NCBI GenBank assembly: GCA_013215385.1
Contig: JABSOY010000005.1
Coordinates: forward strand, 496,001-560,000
Origin: Colwellia sp.
GTDB taxonomy: Bacteria > Pseudomonadota > Gammaproteobacteria > Enterobacterales > Alteromonadaceae
DNA: 64,000 nt
Direction of reading: 5' to 3'
Shown: in pieces, positions 54,600 to 62,764 of the stretch
Position numbering within the stretch: position 1 is the stretch's first letter
Layout of the letters: every line of letters begins with the position of its first letter
Made by a program: the position numbers and the translations under genes
Notes under the pieces: generated by a model
The model's input: only the letters and a program-made list of their open reading frames with translations
Told to the model about the DNA's origin: nothing
The model's database searches: none

Positions 54600-55336
54600 T
54601 AGTTAATCACCATGCCGTATATCATGACAAAAACCATTGGGGTTAACGAAGCAAAAGCGATCAGGCCAAAACCGTCTATCATTGGGTTTCTGCCTTTTAT
54701 AGCTGACGCTAAACCTACACCAAGTGCAGTGACTAAAGGCACAGTAATCGTAGAGGTGGTAACGGCACCAGAATCATAAGCAATGCCTATAATCCAGCTA
54801 GGAGCTATAATGGTCATGAGTACAACAACCACATAGCCGCCTAAGATTAAATACTGAATAGGCCAGCCACGGATTATACGTAATACGCCTATAGAAATGG
54901 CAAAACCAACAGCAAAGGCAACGGTATAACGTAAACCATTGGCGTAAGAAAGTTGTGCTTCAAGGGTATTGCTAATCATGCCTCCAGCAGCGGCAACAGT
55001 TGCAGCTTCTTTAGCAACGGCAATAAGTGAAGGTTCGGCAACCGTCGTGCCAAAACCTAAACAAAAGGCAAAAGTAAGTAACCAATTAATACTGCCTTTT
55101 TTAGCAAAGGCTTGGGCCATAGATTCGCCAATGGGGAATAAGCCCATTTCTAAACCATAAATAAAAAAAGTTAAGCCAAGTACGACTAATGCTAAACCCA
55201 CTAATATGTCGCCAATATTCGGCATGGCTTGTTGAAGAACGACAAATTGAAAAAAAGCGATCACTAAAACAATAGGCAGCAAATCTTTGCAGCTACCTAA
55301 TAATGCTTTAAAGAAAACAATTAACTGTTGATTCAT
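54599..55336 (-). CDS. DUF1538 membrane transporter subunit (first)
   Basis: The 245-residue product has six or seven membrane segments, with [26 protein letters not shown] and [45 protein letters not shown]. These two conserved blocks, with acidic and Thr/Ser residues inside the membrane, are the probable ion path. It is the first gene of the four-gene operon DUF1538, DUF1538, PII-like, CBS. It lacks the basic tail of its partner. Confidence 0.88.
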   Translation of the reverse strand: MNQQLIVFFKALLGSCKDLLPIVLVIAFFQFVVLQQAMPNIGDILVGLALVVLGLTFFIYGLEMGLFPIGESMAQAFAKKGSINWLLTFAFCLGFGTTVAEPSLIAVAKEAATVAAAGGMISNTLEAQLSYANGLRYTVAFAVGFAISIGVLRIIRGWPIQYLILGGYVVVVLMTIIAPSWIIGIAYDSGAVTTSTITVPLVTALGVGLASAIKGRNPMIDGFGLIAFASLTPMVFVMIYGMVIN

Positions 55337-55485
55337 AAAGACCAGCGTGATGGCGAATTATAAATATTATAATATTGACGGAAACAATTACTTTGTCTGC
55401 AATCAAAGTAATTGTTTTATTTGAATTTAAGCCTAGCACAACTCTAAAAAAACATAGGGAACTTTATAAATATAATCATGGGATT

Positions 55486-56769
55486 TTAGTTAAAACGACT
55501 TAAACAAAACGGCGTGACATCGATGTCAGTTGGTTGTTTAGTTATTAGCTGGCCAATGAGTTTTCCTGTAATGGCTCCTTGAGTTAACCCTAAATGTTGA
55601 TGGCCTAAGGCAAGAAATATATTGCTATGCTTTGGCGCTTGGCCAATAACAGGTAATGAATCAGGAAGTGAAGGACGGTGTCCCATCCACTTTTGACCTT
55701 CTTTTGCTGTTTGTGCATTTAATTCAGGTAAAATCGTGAGTACCTGCTGGGCATTTTTAAAGAGCATATCGGCTCGTTTCATATTCGCTTGTTGTTTTAA
55801 GCCCGCATATTCAACCGTGCCAGCTAACCGTAAACCATGTGCCATGGGTGTCATAATGAATTTTCGTTCTGCAGATGCTACCGGACGTGACAATTTATCT
55901 TTATTTTTACTAGGCGGTAAATCTAAGCTATATCCTCGCTCTGCCTCTATGGGTAAAGTGTAACCTAAGGGTTTTAAAAGTGCTTTTGACCAAGCCCCAC
56001 TCGCAATGACCACTTGGTCAAATATCAAGGTTTCTTCTTTTGTTGTTAAATTAACCCCACTTCGATTGTGGCTAATGTTAAGTACCTCAGCTTGTTTGTA
56101 CTCACAGCCTTTGCTAAAAGCTAACTTAGCCAGTTGTGTACAAATAGCGGAAGGATCTGCACTATGCCCGACCTCAGTAAAATAGAGCGATGCTTGAATA
56201 TTTTTACTCAAATTGGGTTCTAATAATAACGTTTGTTGCCGATCGAGTAATAACACGCTAATACCGGCATTTTTATACTGTTCAAAATATCGCTTGATGG
56301 TTTTATCTGAACTTTTTTCGAAGACTAATAAGCTGCCTTTTAACGTTAATAATGCTTCAGCTTTTGCTTCTTTTAAAAGTGGCTGGTAATAACTAATGGC
56401 ATTTTTATTAAGTGTTTTTATTGCTGCACTGTTTTTTGAACGTTTACTGGCCAGCATATTCCATATAAATTGACCAAACCAAGGCAATGCCTTAGGCAAA
56501 TATGAGGCAGACAAAGACACAGGACCTAAGGGATCAAGTAATAGTTTTGGAAACTGCCATAACAAGTTTGGCTCCGCCAATGGAAATACTTGCTCGGTGG
56601 CGAAATGTCCTGCGTTTGCTTTTGAGCAACCTTCGCCAATGCCTAACTTATCAATAAGTGTTACTTGAAAGCCAAGTGACTGTAATTCAAGCGCACAATT
56701 AATACCTATGATACCAGCACCGATCACGGCAATGTTTTTTTCAGCGTTACCAATATTTAATGTTGTCAT
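55486..56769 (-). CDS. DadA-like FAD oxidoreductase, probable D-hydroxyproline dehydrogenase
   Basis: The 427-residue product has the FAD-binding GAGIIGINCALELQSLGFQVTLID near residue 17. The DadA-family blocks follow: GCSKANAGHFATEQVFPLAEP, VVIASGAWSKALLKPLGYTLPIEAERGYSLDL and WMGHRPSLPDSLPVIGQAP. In hydroxyproline catabolism such an enzyme oxidises cis-4-hydroxy-D-proline, the epimerase product, to 1-pyrroline-4-hydroxy-2-carboxylate. A general D-amino acid dehydrogenase is the alternative. It lies 38 bases after the dehydratase gene on the same strand. The substrate is inferred from its neighbours. Confidence 0.85.
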   Translation of the reverse strand: MTTLNIGNAEKNIAVIGAGIIGINCALELQSLGFQVTLIDKLGIGEGCSKANAGHFATEQVFPLAEPNLLWQFPKLLLDPLGPVSLSASYLPKALPWFGQFIWNMLASKRSKNSAAIKTLNKNAISYYQPLLKEAKAEALLTLKGSLLVFEKSSDKTIKRYFEQYKNAGISVLLLDRQQTLLLEPNLSKNIQASLYFTEVGHSADPSAICTQLAKLAFSKGCEYKQAEVLNISHNRSGVNLTTKEETLIFDQVVIASGAWSKALLKPLGYTLPIEAERGYSLDLPPSKNKDKLSRPVASAERKFIMTPMAHGLRLAGTVEYAGLKQQANMKRADMLFKNAQQVLTILPELNAQTAKEGQKWMGHRPSLPDSLPVIGQAPKHSNIFLALGHQHLGLTQGAITGKLIGQLITKQPTDIDVTPFCLSRFN

Positions 56770-56807
56770 GTCTATCTACTTACTTAAGTGATGGTTAGTT
56801 ATACGGG

Positions 56808-57848
56808 TTAACGCAATAAAAAACCTTGCGGAAAAATGTCATTTTTATCGACTAAAAACTGATGGATACCGGTAATAAAAGCTCTACCACTAACACGGGG
56901 AATAACAGCCTCTTTGTTAAAGTAGTTAATTGACTCTTCTATGTTCACCGTCATCTCTCCACCAGTAATACTTTCAATGATGACTTTTTCACCCATGGTT
57001 AGACCTTCTTTAGTGGCTAATAAAGCAGCACGTGCACTTACGCCTGTGCCGGTTGGTGAACGGTCGAGTTCACCTTCTGCAAAGATGCAGACATGACGAG
57101 AATGAGAGGCTGAACGTGCAGTTTTCTTAGAGTGAAAAATAACGCCATATAAAAAACTAAGGTCATCTTCAAGAGGGTGTTTTATGTCGTAATCAGCCAT
57201 TACTGCTCTTTTAATGGCTCGTCCTGCTGCTATCAAGACTTGGCTATTTGCTGCGTCGCAAGTTAAGTTTAAATCATCAGCATCAACAAAAGCATAATAA
57301 GCACCACCGAAGGCAATGTCGTAATTAACGCTACCTAACCCGTTAATATCTACTTGTTGATTGAGTGTTTCAACAAAAGCAGGAACGTTATCAAAACTTA
57401 CCGATAGCTGGTTATTCTTTATTTCCGCATAGGCTTTAATGAAACCAGCCGGGGCATCAATGCCAATATATTCACCAGTCTCAGGCATGGCGAGAATTTT
57501 CGTTTCTATCGCAACTGATACCGCAGCAATAATGCCATGACCACACATGCTGGAATAACCTTCGTTGTGCATAAATAAAATGCCAAAGGTCGCTTTTTCT
57601 GTGCATGGCTCGGTAATAAGGGCGCCGTACATATCTCCATGGCCACGTGGCTCATACATTAAAAATTGACGGTAACTATCTAAGTGCTCCGTTAAAAACT
57701 GACGCTTGTCTAAAATGGTGTCACCGATTATTTCCGGATAACCGCCGGTAATAATTCGTAATGGCTCGCCTTCTGTGTGGGCGTCAATACTGGTAACTGA
57801 AAGATATTTTTCTGAATTAAGCGCTAAATTTTCATGGATGAACTGCAT
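56808..57848 (-). CDS. Proline racemase family, probable trans-3-hydroxy-L-proline dehydratase
   Basis: The 346-residue product belongs to the proline racemase family (DAHTEGEPLRIITGGYP, EPRGHGDMYGAL). The first catalytic residue is Cys (SSMCGHG, near residue 101). The second site reads DRSPTGTGVSARAAL, Thr near 267 where racemases and 4-hydroxyproline epimerases have Cys. The Cys/Thr pair is the mark of trans-3-hydroxy-L-proline dehydratase, as in the human enzyme, which gives 1-pyrroline-2-carboxylate. A reductase to turn that into proline is not in the window. It shares an operon with the FAD oxidoreductase. The substrate call depends on this residue logic. Confidence 0.85.
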   Translation of the reverse strand: MQFIHENLALNSEKYLSVTSIDAHTEGEPLRIITGGYPEIIGDTILDKRQFLTEHLDSYRQFLMYEPRGHGDMYGALITEPCTEKATFGILFMHNEGYSSMCGHGIIAAVSVAIETKILAMPETGEYIGIDAPAGFIKAYAEIKNNQLSVSFDNVPAFVETLNQQVDINGLGSVNYDIAFGGAYYAFVDADDLNLTCDAANSQVLIAAGRAIKRAVMADYDIKHPLEDDLSFLYGVIFHSKKTARSASHSRHVCIFAEGELDRSPTGTGVSARAALLATKEGLTMGEKVIIESITGGEMTVNIEESINYFNKEAVIPRVSGRAFITGIHQFLVDKNDIFPQGFLLR

Positions 57849-57876
57849 AGTTTTTTACTCTTTATAAAATTAAACC

Positions 57877-57904
57877 TTGTACAACGAGAATAATTGTATA
57901 CAAT
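57877..57904. promoter_or_regulatory. Putative GntR-family operators in the divergent hydroxyproline promoter
   Basis: Two nearby palindromes, TTGTACAA (57877-57884) and ATTGTATACAAT (57893-57904), lie between the divergent dehydratase and deaminase genes. TTGTxTACAA-type sites are typical of FCD-subfamily GntR regulators, and such a gene is part of this locus. Confidence 0.6.
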
Positions 57905-58021
57905 ATCCTATATCAAATCCACTGATACTGTTTGTTTTTTTTAAGTCTTCAATAAGCCTTTGAAAAAAATGAGTATCGTAAGTAAAAAAAAAGTAATTTT
58001 TAAAGTAGTGAGTAAATAATA

Positions 58022-58938
58022 ATGAAAGAGATTAACTGGCAAGGCGTATACCCAGCAGTAACTACCCAATATTTTGATGATATGTCGATTAATTTCGAAG
58101 CGACAAAAAAATATGGCTGATAGTTTGATTAATGAAGGTGTACATGGAATTATCGCTTTGGGTACTGTGGGCGAGAATTGTTCACATACACAAGCTGAAA
58201 AACGTGAAATCCTTGAAGCGGTAAAAGAAGTGGTTGCCGGTCGAGTGCCAGTACTTTCTGGTGTTGCTGAAACAACAACCAAGTTTGCTATTGAATATTG
58301 TCAAATGTGTGAAGAAGTTGGCATTGATGGTTTAATGGTTTTACCTGGCATGGTTTATCGTTCAAGCGAACGTGAAGCAATTAATCATTACCAGTAAATT
58401 GCAGGTAACTGTGGTTTACCTCTTATGATTTACAATAACCCGGTGACTTACGGTGTTGATGTATCTATTGAAGGCATGGCTATTTTAGCCAACGAACCGA
58501 CCATCGTTTCAGTAAAAGAAGCGACTGAAGATACCCGTCGAATTTCTAAATTATATGCTGAATTTGATGATCGATTTATCGTATTGTGGTGTTGATGACA
58601 TCGCGCTAGAAAGCTTAATGTTAGGTTGTACGGGTTGGATTTCAGGCTTAACTAATGTTTTCCCACAAGAATCTGTAGCAATTTACAAATTAGCACAGCA
58701 AGGCCGTTACCAAGAAGCGCTTGAAATCTGGCGTTGGTTCTTACCTTTATTACGTTTAGACACTATTCCAACACTTGTCTAATGTATTAAATATAGTGAA
58801 CAGTTGGCAGGTCGTGGTAGTGAAGTTGTGCGTGAACCGCGGTTACCTCTTGCCGGCGAAGAACGTGTAAGAGTTGAAAAATTATATAACGATGCTTTAG
58901 CAACACGAATAGATTTGTCAAAATTCAATTTAGATTAA
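58022..58938 (+). pseudogene. Broken DHDPS-family 1-pyrroline-4-hydroxy-2-carboxylate deaminase
   Basis: Joined across frames, the stretch encodes a DHDPS/NAL-superfamily protein of about 305 residues: WQGVYPAVTTQYF, then LINEGVHGIIALGTVGEN, MIYNNPVTYGV (active Tyr), SVKEATED (Schiff-base Lys) and a normal C-terminus. Four lesions break it. There is a frameshift in the A-run near 58105-58113 (stop TGA at 58118), an in-frame TAA at 58395, a frameshift near 58584-58586 (stop TGA at 58593), and an in-frame TAA at 58780 that looks like CAA changed to TAA. By family and place it would be the deaminase giving alpha-ketoglutarate semialdehyde. The lesions and the otherwise good residues suggest recent decay. 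Confidence 0.9.
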
Positions 58939-58963
58939 TATTGTTAAGTTGAATGGTTAAAAG

Positions 58964-59008
58964 CTAAAGCCTCATCTACAAGCCCTATACTTGTAGGCGG
59001 GGCTTTAG
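58964..59008 (+). terminator. Hairpin between the pseudogene and the epimerase gene
   Basis: CTAAAGCC pairs with GGCTTTAG and, inside, CTACAAG pairs with CTTGTAG, giving a two-part hairpin. No T-run follows, so it may be an mRNA processing or stabilising stem rather than a full terminator. Confidence 0.5.
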
Positions 59009-59049
59009 TCTTAACAAGACAGGAATAATATGGACAGTAAAGGTAGAAC

Positions 59050-60120
59050 ATGAACAAAGGCACATTTTTTTGTATAGACGCACATACTTGTGGCAACCCA
59101 GTTCGTTTGGTTACCAGTGGTCACCCTAATTTAAAAGGGCAAACCATGAGTGAGAAACGACAGGATTTTTTAGAGAATCATGATTGGATCCGTCAAGGAT
59201 TGATGTTTGAACCACGCGGTCACGATATGATGTCTGGTGCATTTTTATATCCGCCTTGTAGTGAAAATGCTGATGCGTCCATTTTATTTATTGAAACATC
59301 GGGTTGTTTACCCATGTGCGGCCACGGCACAATTGGTACAGTGACCTCTGGCTTAGAAAGCGGATTGTTAACACCAAAAGTTGCTGGGAAATTAACGCTT
59401 GATGTACCCGCTGGGCAAATTGAAGTGGAGTACACCTTACAAAGTGAATCTGATGAAAGTCAGTTGCATGACAATCCCATAACTAAAGTAGATTCTGTGA
59501 AAATTTACAATGTTCCAGCCTATTTATCACACCAAGATATTGAACTTAATATTGAAGGATTAGGACGGATAACCGTTGATGTTTCATATGGAGGCAATTA
59601 TTACGTGATAGTTGAGCCACAAGAAAATTTTCCTGGGATTGATCAATGGACGGCAAATGAAATACTGCATTGGAGTCCCCTTGTTCGTGCAGCGGCAAGT
59701 AAGGTCGTTACCTGTATTCATCCTGAAGACCCTAGTGTAAACGGTGTTTCTCATGTCTTATGGACAGGAAAACCTAAACACGAAAATTCAGACGGAGCTA
59801 ATGCAGTCTTTTACGGTGAAAAAGCGCTCGACAGATCGCCCTGTGGAACAGGCACAAGCGCGCGTATGGCACAACTTTACGCGAAAGGGCAGTTAAGCTT
59901 AGGCGATAGTTTTGTTCATGAAAGTTATATCGGTAGTCAGTTTATTGGAAAAATAGAACAAATTGTTGAGCTCAGCTGTGACAGCACCTATCCACAAGGG
60001 GTGAAAGGTAAAATATCTGCGATAAAGCCTAGCATTCAAGGTTGGGCAAAAGTATTTGGTAAAAACTGTATCACGATTGACGATGATGACCCGTATGCTT
60101 TTGGTTTTGTTGTTACATAA
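59050..60120 (+). CDS. 4-hydroxyproline 2-epimerase (proline racemase family)
   Basis: The 356-residue product has both catalytic cysteines of the racemase fold: LPMCGHG near residue 88 and DRSPCGTGTSARMAQL near 264. Opening blocks are DAHTCGNPVRLVTSGHP and EPRGHDMMSGAFLYPP. The Cys/Cys pair plus the hydroxyproline context point to conversion of trans-4-hydroxy-L-proline into cis-4-hydroxy-D-proline. Proline racemase is the alternative, but the neighbours argue against it. AAGG lies five to six bases before the ATG. It is between the broken deaminase and the aldehyde dehydrogenase, all on one strand. Confidence 0.88.
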   Translation: MNKGTFFCIDAHTCGNPVRLVTSGHPNLKGQTMSEKRQDFLENHDWIRQGLMFEPRGHDMMSGAFLYPPCSENADASILFIETSGCLPMCGHGTIGTVTSGLESGLLTPKVAGKLTLDVPAGQIEVEYTLQSESDESQLHDNPITKVDSVKIYNVPAYLSHQDIELNIEGLGRITVDVSYGGNYYVIVEPQENFPGIDQWTANEILHWSPLVRAAASKVVTCIHPEDPSVNGVSHVLWTGKPKHENSDGANAVFYGEKALDRSPCGTGTSARMAQLYAKGQLSLGDSFVHESYIGSQFIGKIEQIVELSCDSTYPQGVKGKISAIKPSIQGWAKVFGKNCITIDDDDPYAFGFVVT

Positions 60121-60164
60121 TCAAAAAATTATTAGCTAAAAATAACATTGAGTAGGAATAGATA

Positions 60165-61697
60165 ATGAATATTACCGGAAAAAATTTAATCGCAGGCGAA
60201 TGGTCTGGCGATACAACTAATGGTTTTTCTGCAATGAATGCCGTTACTAATCAAGCAATGAACGAAAAATTTGCTGACGCTAGCGAACAAGAAATTGACC
60301 AAGCTATTGGCAAAGCAAACCAAGCATTTTATTCTTATAGCCAATTAAGTGCAGAAAAACGTGCGTTATTTTTACGTACTATCGGTGAGCAAATTCTTGC
60401 CCTTGGGGACGATTTAGTTACTATGGCGTGTGCCGAAACTGGCTTGCCTGCGATGCGAATTCAAGGTGAACGTGGCCGTACTATCGGTCAACTTGGCTTA
60501 TTCGCTAACTTATTAGAACAAGGTGAATATCAAGCGGTTGTCGATTTAGCCGATGCGAATCGCCAGCCTTTACCTAAGCCAGAAACACGCTTAGGTTATT
60601 TGCCACTTGGCGCGGTCGCTGTTTTTGCTGCCAGTAATTTCCCATTAGCATTTTCAACAGCAGGCGGCGATACGGCTTCGGCACTTGCTGCCGGTTGTCC
60701 GGTTGTAATGAAAGCACATGCAGCACATCCTGGAACGGCAGAATTAGTTGCTCAGGCGATCAATAAAGCGATTGAAATTTGCAGTATCGATGCCGGTGTT
60801 TTCTCGCTGATTCAAGGGAAAAACTACGGTATTTCTAGTCAAATAGTGACACATCCACTTATTAAAGCGGTTGGTTTTACCGGGTCTGAGCGTGTCGGTA
60901 TGATTTTACAACGACAAATAAATGAACGTGCAGAGCCAATTCCATTTTACGGTGAACTTGGCAGTGTTAACCCGCAATTTATTTTAGCGAACAAATTGGC
61001 TGATGATGCTCAAGGATTAGCACAAGCATTAGTCGCCTCATTAATGATGGCGCAAGGGCAGTTTTGTACCAGTCCTGGAATTTGGGCTTACGTTAGTGAT
61101 GAAAATACACCAGTGTTTGAAAAGTCAGCGGCGCAAGCGATCAGTGAAACGTCAGCAGGTGTTATGTTAACGCCGAGTATGGCGACTTCATATAATAGCA
61201 TTGTCGCCCAATGGCAGAATATCTCGGGTGTTGAATGTTTAGCTCAAGGCAAAAAACCAGAAAAAGGCCAAGAACATTTTTGTTCAGCAGCACTGTTTGC
61301 CACCGATTTAGCAACATTTAAAGCTAATGAAGCATTACATGAAGAAGTCTTTGGTTCGAGTGCACTAATTGTCCGTTGTGACAGTCAAGCGCAGCTGATG
61401 GAATTTATTAATTTACTTAATGGCAGCTTAACGGCAAGTATTCATGCCAGTGAGCAGGATGTTAATATTGCTAAACAAGTTGCCTTAAGCGCGGCTCATA
61501 AAGTGGGTCGTTTAATCTATAATCAAATGCCAACTGGCGTTGAAGTATGTGCCTCTATGAACCATGGTGGACCGTTTCCAGCTTCTACCCAAATAAGAAC
61601 TACCTCGGTGGGCAGTGAAGCCATTAAACGTTTTCAGCGACCTATTTGTTATCAAAATATGCCTGATGAGCTGTTACCAAGTTTACTGAAAAGTTAA
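60165..61697 (+). CDS. Alpha-ketoglutarate semialdehyde dehydrogenase
   Basis: The last step of the 4-hydroxyproline route oxidises 2,5-dioxopentanoate to 2-oxoglutarate. The 510-residue aldehyde dehydrogenase has NLIAGEWSG at the start, cofactor-region blocks AVFAASNFPLAFSTAGGDTASALAAGCPVVMKAHAAHPGTAELV and GFTGSERVG, Glu in GELGSVNPQF, and the catalytic Cys in GQFCTSPG. The GQFCT-x-PG form and the ETRLGYLPLGAVAVF region are those of the KGSADH subgroup. It follows the epimerase by 44 bases. Confidence 0.92.
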   Translation: MNITGKNLIAGEWSGDTTNGFSAMNAVTNQAMNEKFADASEQEIDQAIGKANQAFYSYSQLSAEKRALFLRTIGEQILALGDDLVTMACAETGLPAMRIQGERGRTIGQLGLFANLLEQGEYQAVVDLADANRQPLPKPETRLGYLPLGAVAVFAASNFPLAFSTAGGDTASALAAGCPVVMKAHAAHPGTAELVAQAINKAIEICSIDAGVFSLIQGKNYGISSQIVTHPLIKAVGFTGSERVGMILQRQINERAEPIPFYGELGSVNPQFILANKLADDAQGLAQALVASLMMAQGQFCTSPGIWAYVSDENTPVFEKSAAQAISETSAGVMLTPSMATSYNSIVAQWQNISGVECLAQGKKPEKGQEHFCSAALFATDLATFKANEALHEEVFGSSALIVRCDSQAQLMEFINLLNGSLTASIHASEQDVNIAKQVALSAAHKVGRLIYNQMPTGVEVCASMNHGGPFPASTQIRTTSVGSEAIKRFQRPICYQNMPDELLPSLLKS

Positions 61698-61791
61698 CTT
61701 TTCCGCATATAAAGTGGCTAATATCTACTAGCCGCTTTTGTTTAGCTGATAAATCCTTATAATGACTGTACACTTTCAAGAGAAGTCTTTT

Positions 61792-62460
61792 ATGAGCATA
61801 GTTTACAAAACCCGAACGCAGTTAGTTGTTGAAACCCTTAGAGAGAAGATTTTAAGTGGTGAGATTAAAGCGGGGCAACCTTTACGCCAAGCGGCATTAG
61901 CAGAAGAATTAAATGTTAGCCGTATACCCGTACGTGAAGCGTTATTGCAACTTGAAGCGGAAGGTTTAGTTTCTTTTGAACCTCATAAAGGTGCGACGGC
62001 TACCGAGCTTACAGCCAGCCAAGTAGATGAATTATTTGAATTAAGAGCTATGCTCGAAGCTGATTTATTGGCTTCGTCTATCCCGCATATCAGTGACGAA
62101 AAACTGGCCGAAGCCACTGAGCTTTTATCTCGATTAGATAAAGCGCTGGGTAAAGAAAATGCGGCGAATACTTGGAGTGAGTTAAATTCTGACTACCATA
62201 ATTGTTTGTATTCAGGTGCGAATCGACCACAAACTCAAGACTTAGTAAACACGTTAAATAAAAATGCCGACCGCTATATTCGTATGCATTTATTATGGGC
62301 TGGCGGGATTTCTAAAGCTGAGTCTGAGCACAACGAGCTATTAGCCCTATGTAAAGCGCGCGATGTCGAGAAGTCAGTTGCCTTACTCAAACAGCATATT
62401 CTTGGTTCACGTGACGAGATAAAAGAATTTTTGAGTGAACGTGAGCGAGCTGCAGAATAA
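61792..62460 (+). CDS. GntR-family (FCD-type) regulator of the hydroxyproline locus
   Basis: I choose the ATG at 61792, with GAGAAG upstream, over the ATG at 61762; the product is then 222 residues. It has the winged helix-turn-helix (TLREKILSGEIKAGQPLRQAALAEELNVSRIPVREALLQLEAEGLV). An all-helical FCD ligand domain follows (ELFELRAMLEADLL, NSDYHNCLYSGANRP, HNELLALCKARDVEKSV). It probably binds hydroxyproline or a pathway intermediate and the palindromes at 57877-57904. A TGTACA lies just before the chosen start and may allow autoregulation. Confidence 0.88.
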   Translation: MSIVYKTRTQLVVETLREKILSGEIKAGQPLRQAALAEELNVSRIPVREALLQLEAEGLVSFEPHKGATATELTASQVDELFELRAMLEADLLASSIPHISDEKLAEATELLSRLDKALGKENAANTWSELNSDYHNCLYSGANRPQTQDLVNTLNKNADRYIRMHLLWAGGISKAESEHNELLALCKARDVEKSVALLKQHILGSRDEIKEFLSERERAAE

Positions 62461-62764
62461 CAAAAAATAACCCCTTGAGGCGAAATTATGTTTATTTGAT
62501 ATTTTCGCCTTATCGAACAATTGTTACTCCTATAATATTTATTGTACCCCAAGCCTTTTCGGCTGTTATACCCTCTATGTATACCTAATGTAACCTGTAT
62601 TAAAACTAAGCATTTATTGACTTTTTCACTGCAAATCATTAGTATTCCCGCGCCGTAAATCCCTGAAGCATTCTTTAATGAGCCAATTAACAATTATTGT
62701 TAAAATTTCCTATTATTAGAAAACGATCAGGTTATATCTATTTTATTTAATTAATGAGAGTGCA
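62461..62764. other. 304-bp intergenic region with a stem-loop
   Basis: AGGCGAAA at 62478 pairs with TTTCGCCT ending at 62510 (16-17 base AT-rich loop) and could end the gntR message, although no clear T-run follows. The rest carries the promoter of the SulP gene. The minus-strand ORF here is a shadow. Confidence 0.5.

Noticed and set aside
58022-58938. Sequencing error as the cause of the broken deaminase
   Set aside because: Four separate lesions in about 920 bases, two of them substitution-like stops, while all neighbours are open, make simple error unlikely, although resequencing is the proper check.
62274-62693. 139-residue minus-strand ORF overlapping gntR
   Set aside because: About half lies antisense to the regulator's FCD domain and there is no credible start site.
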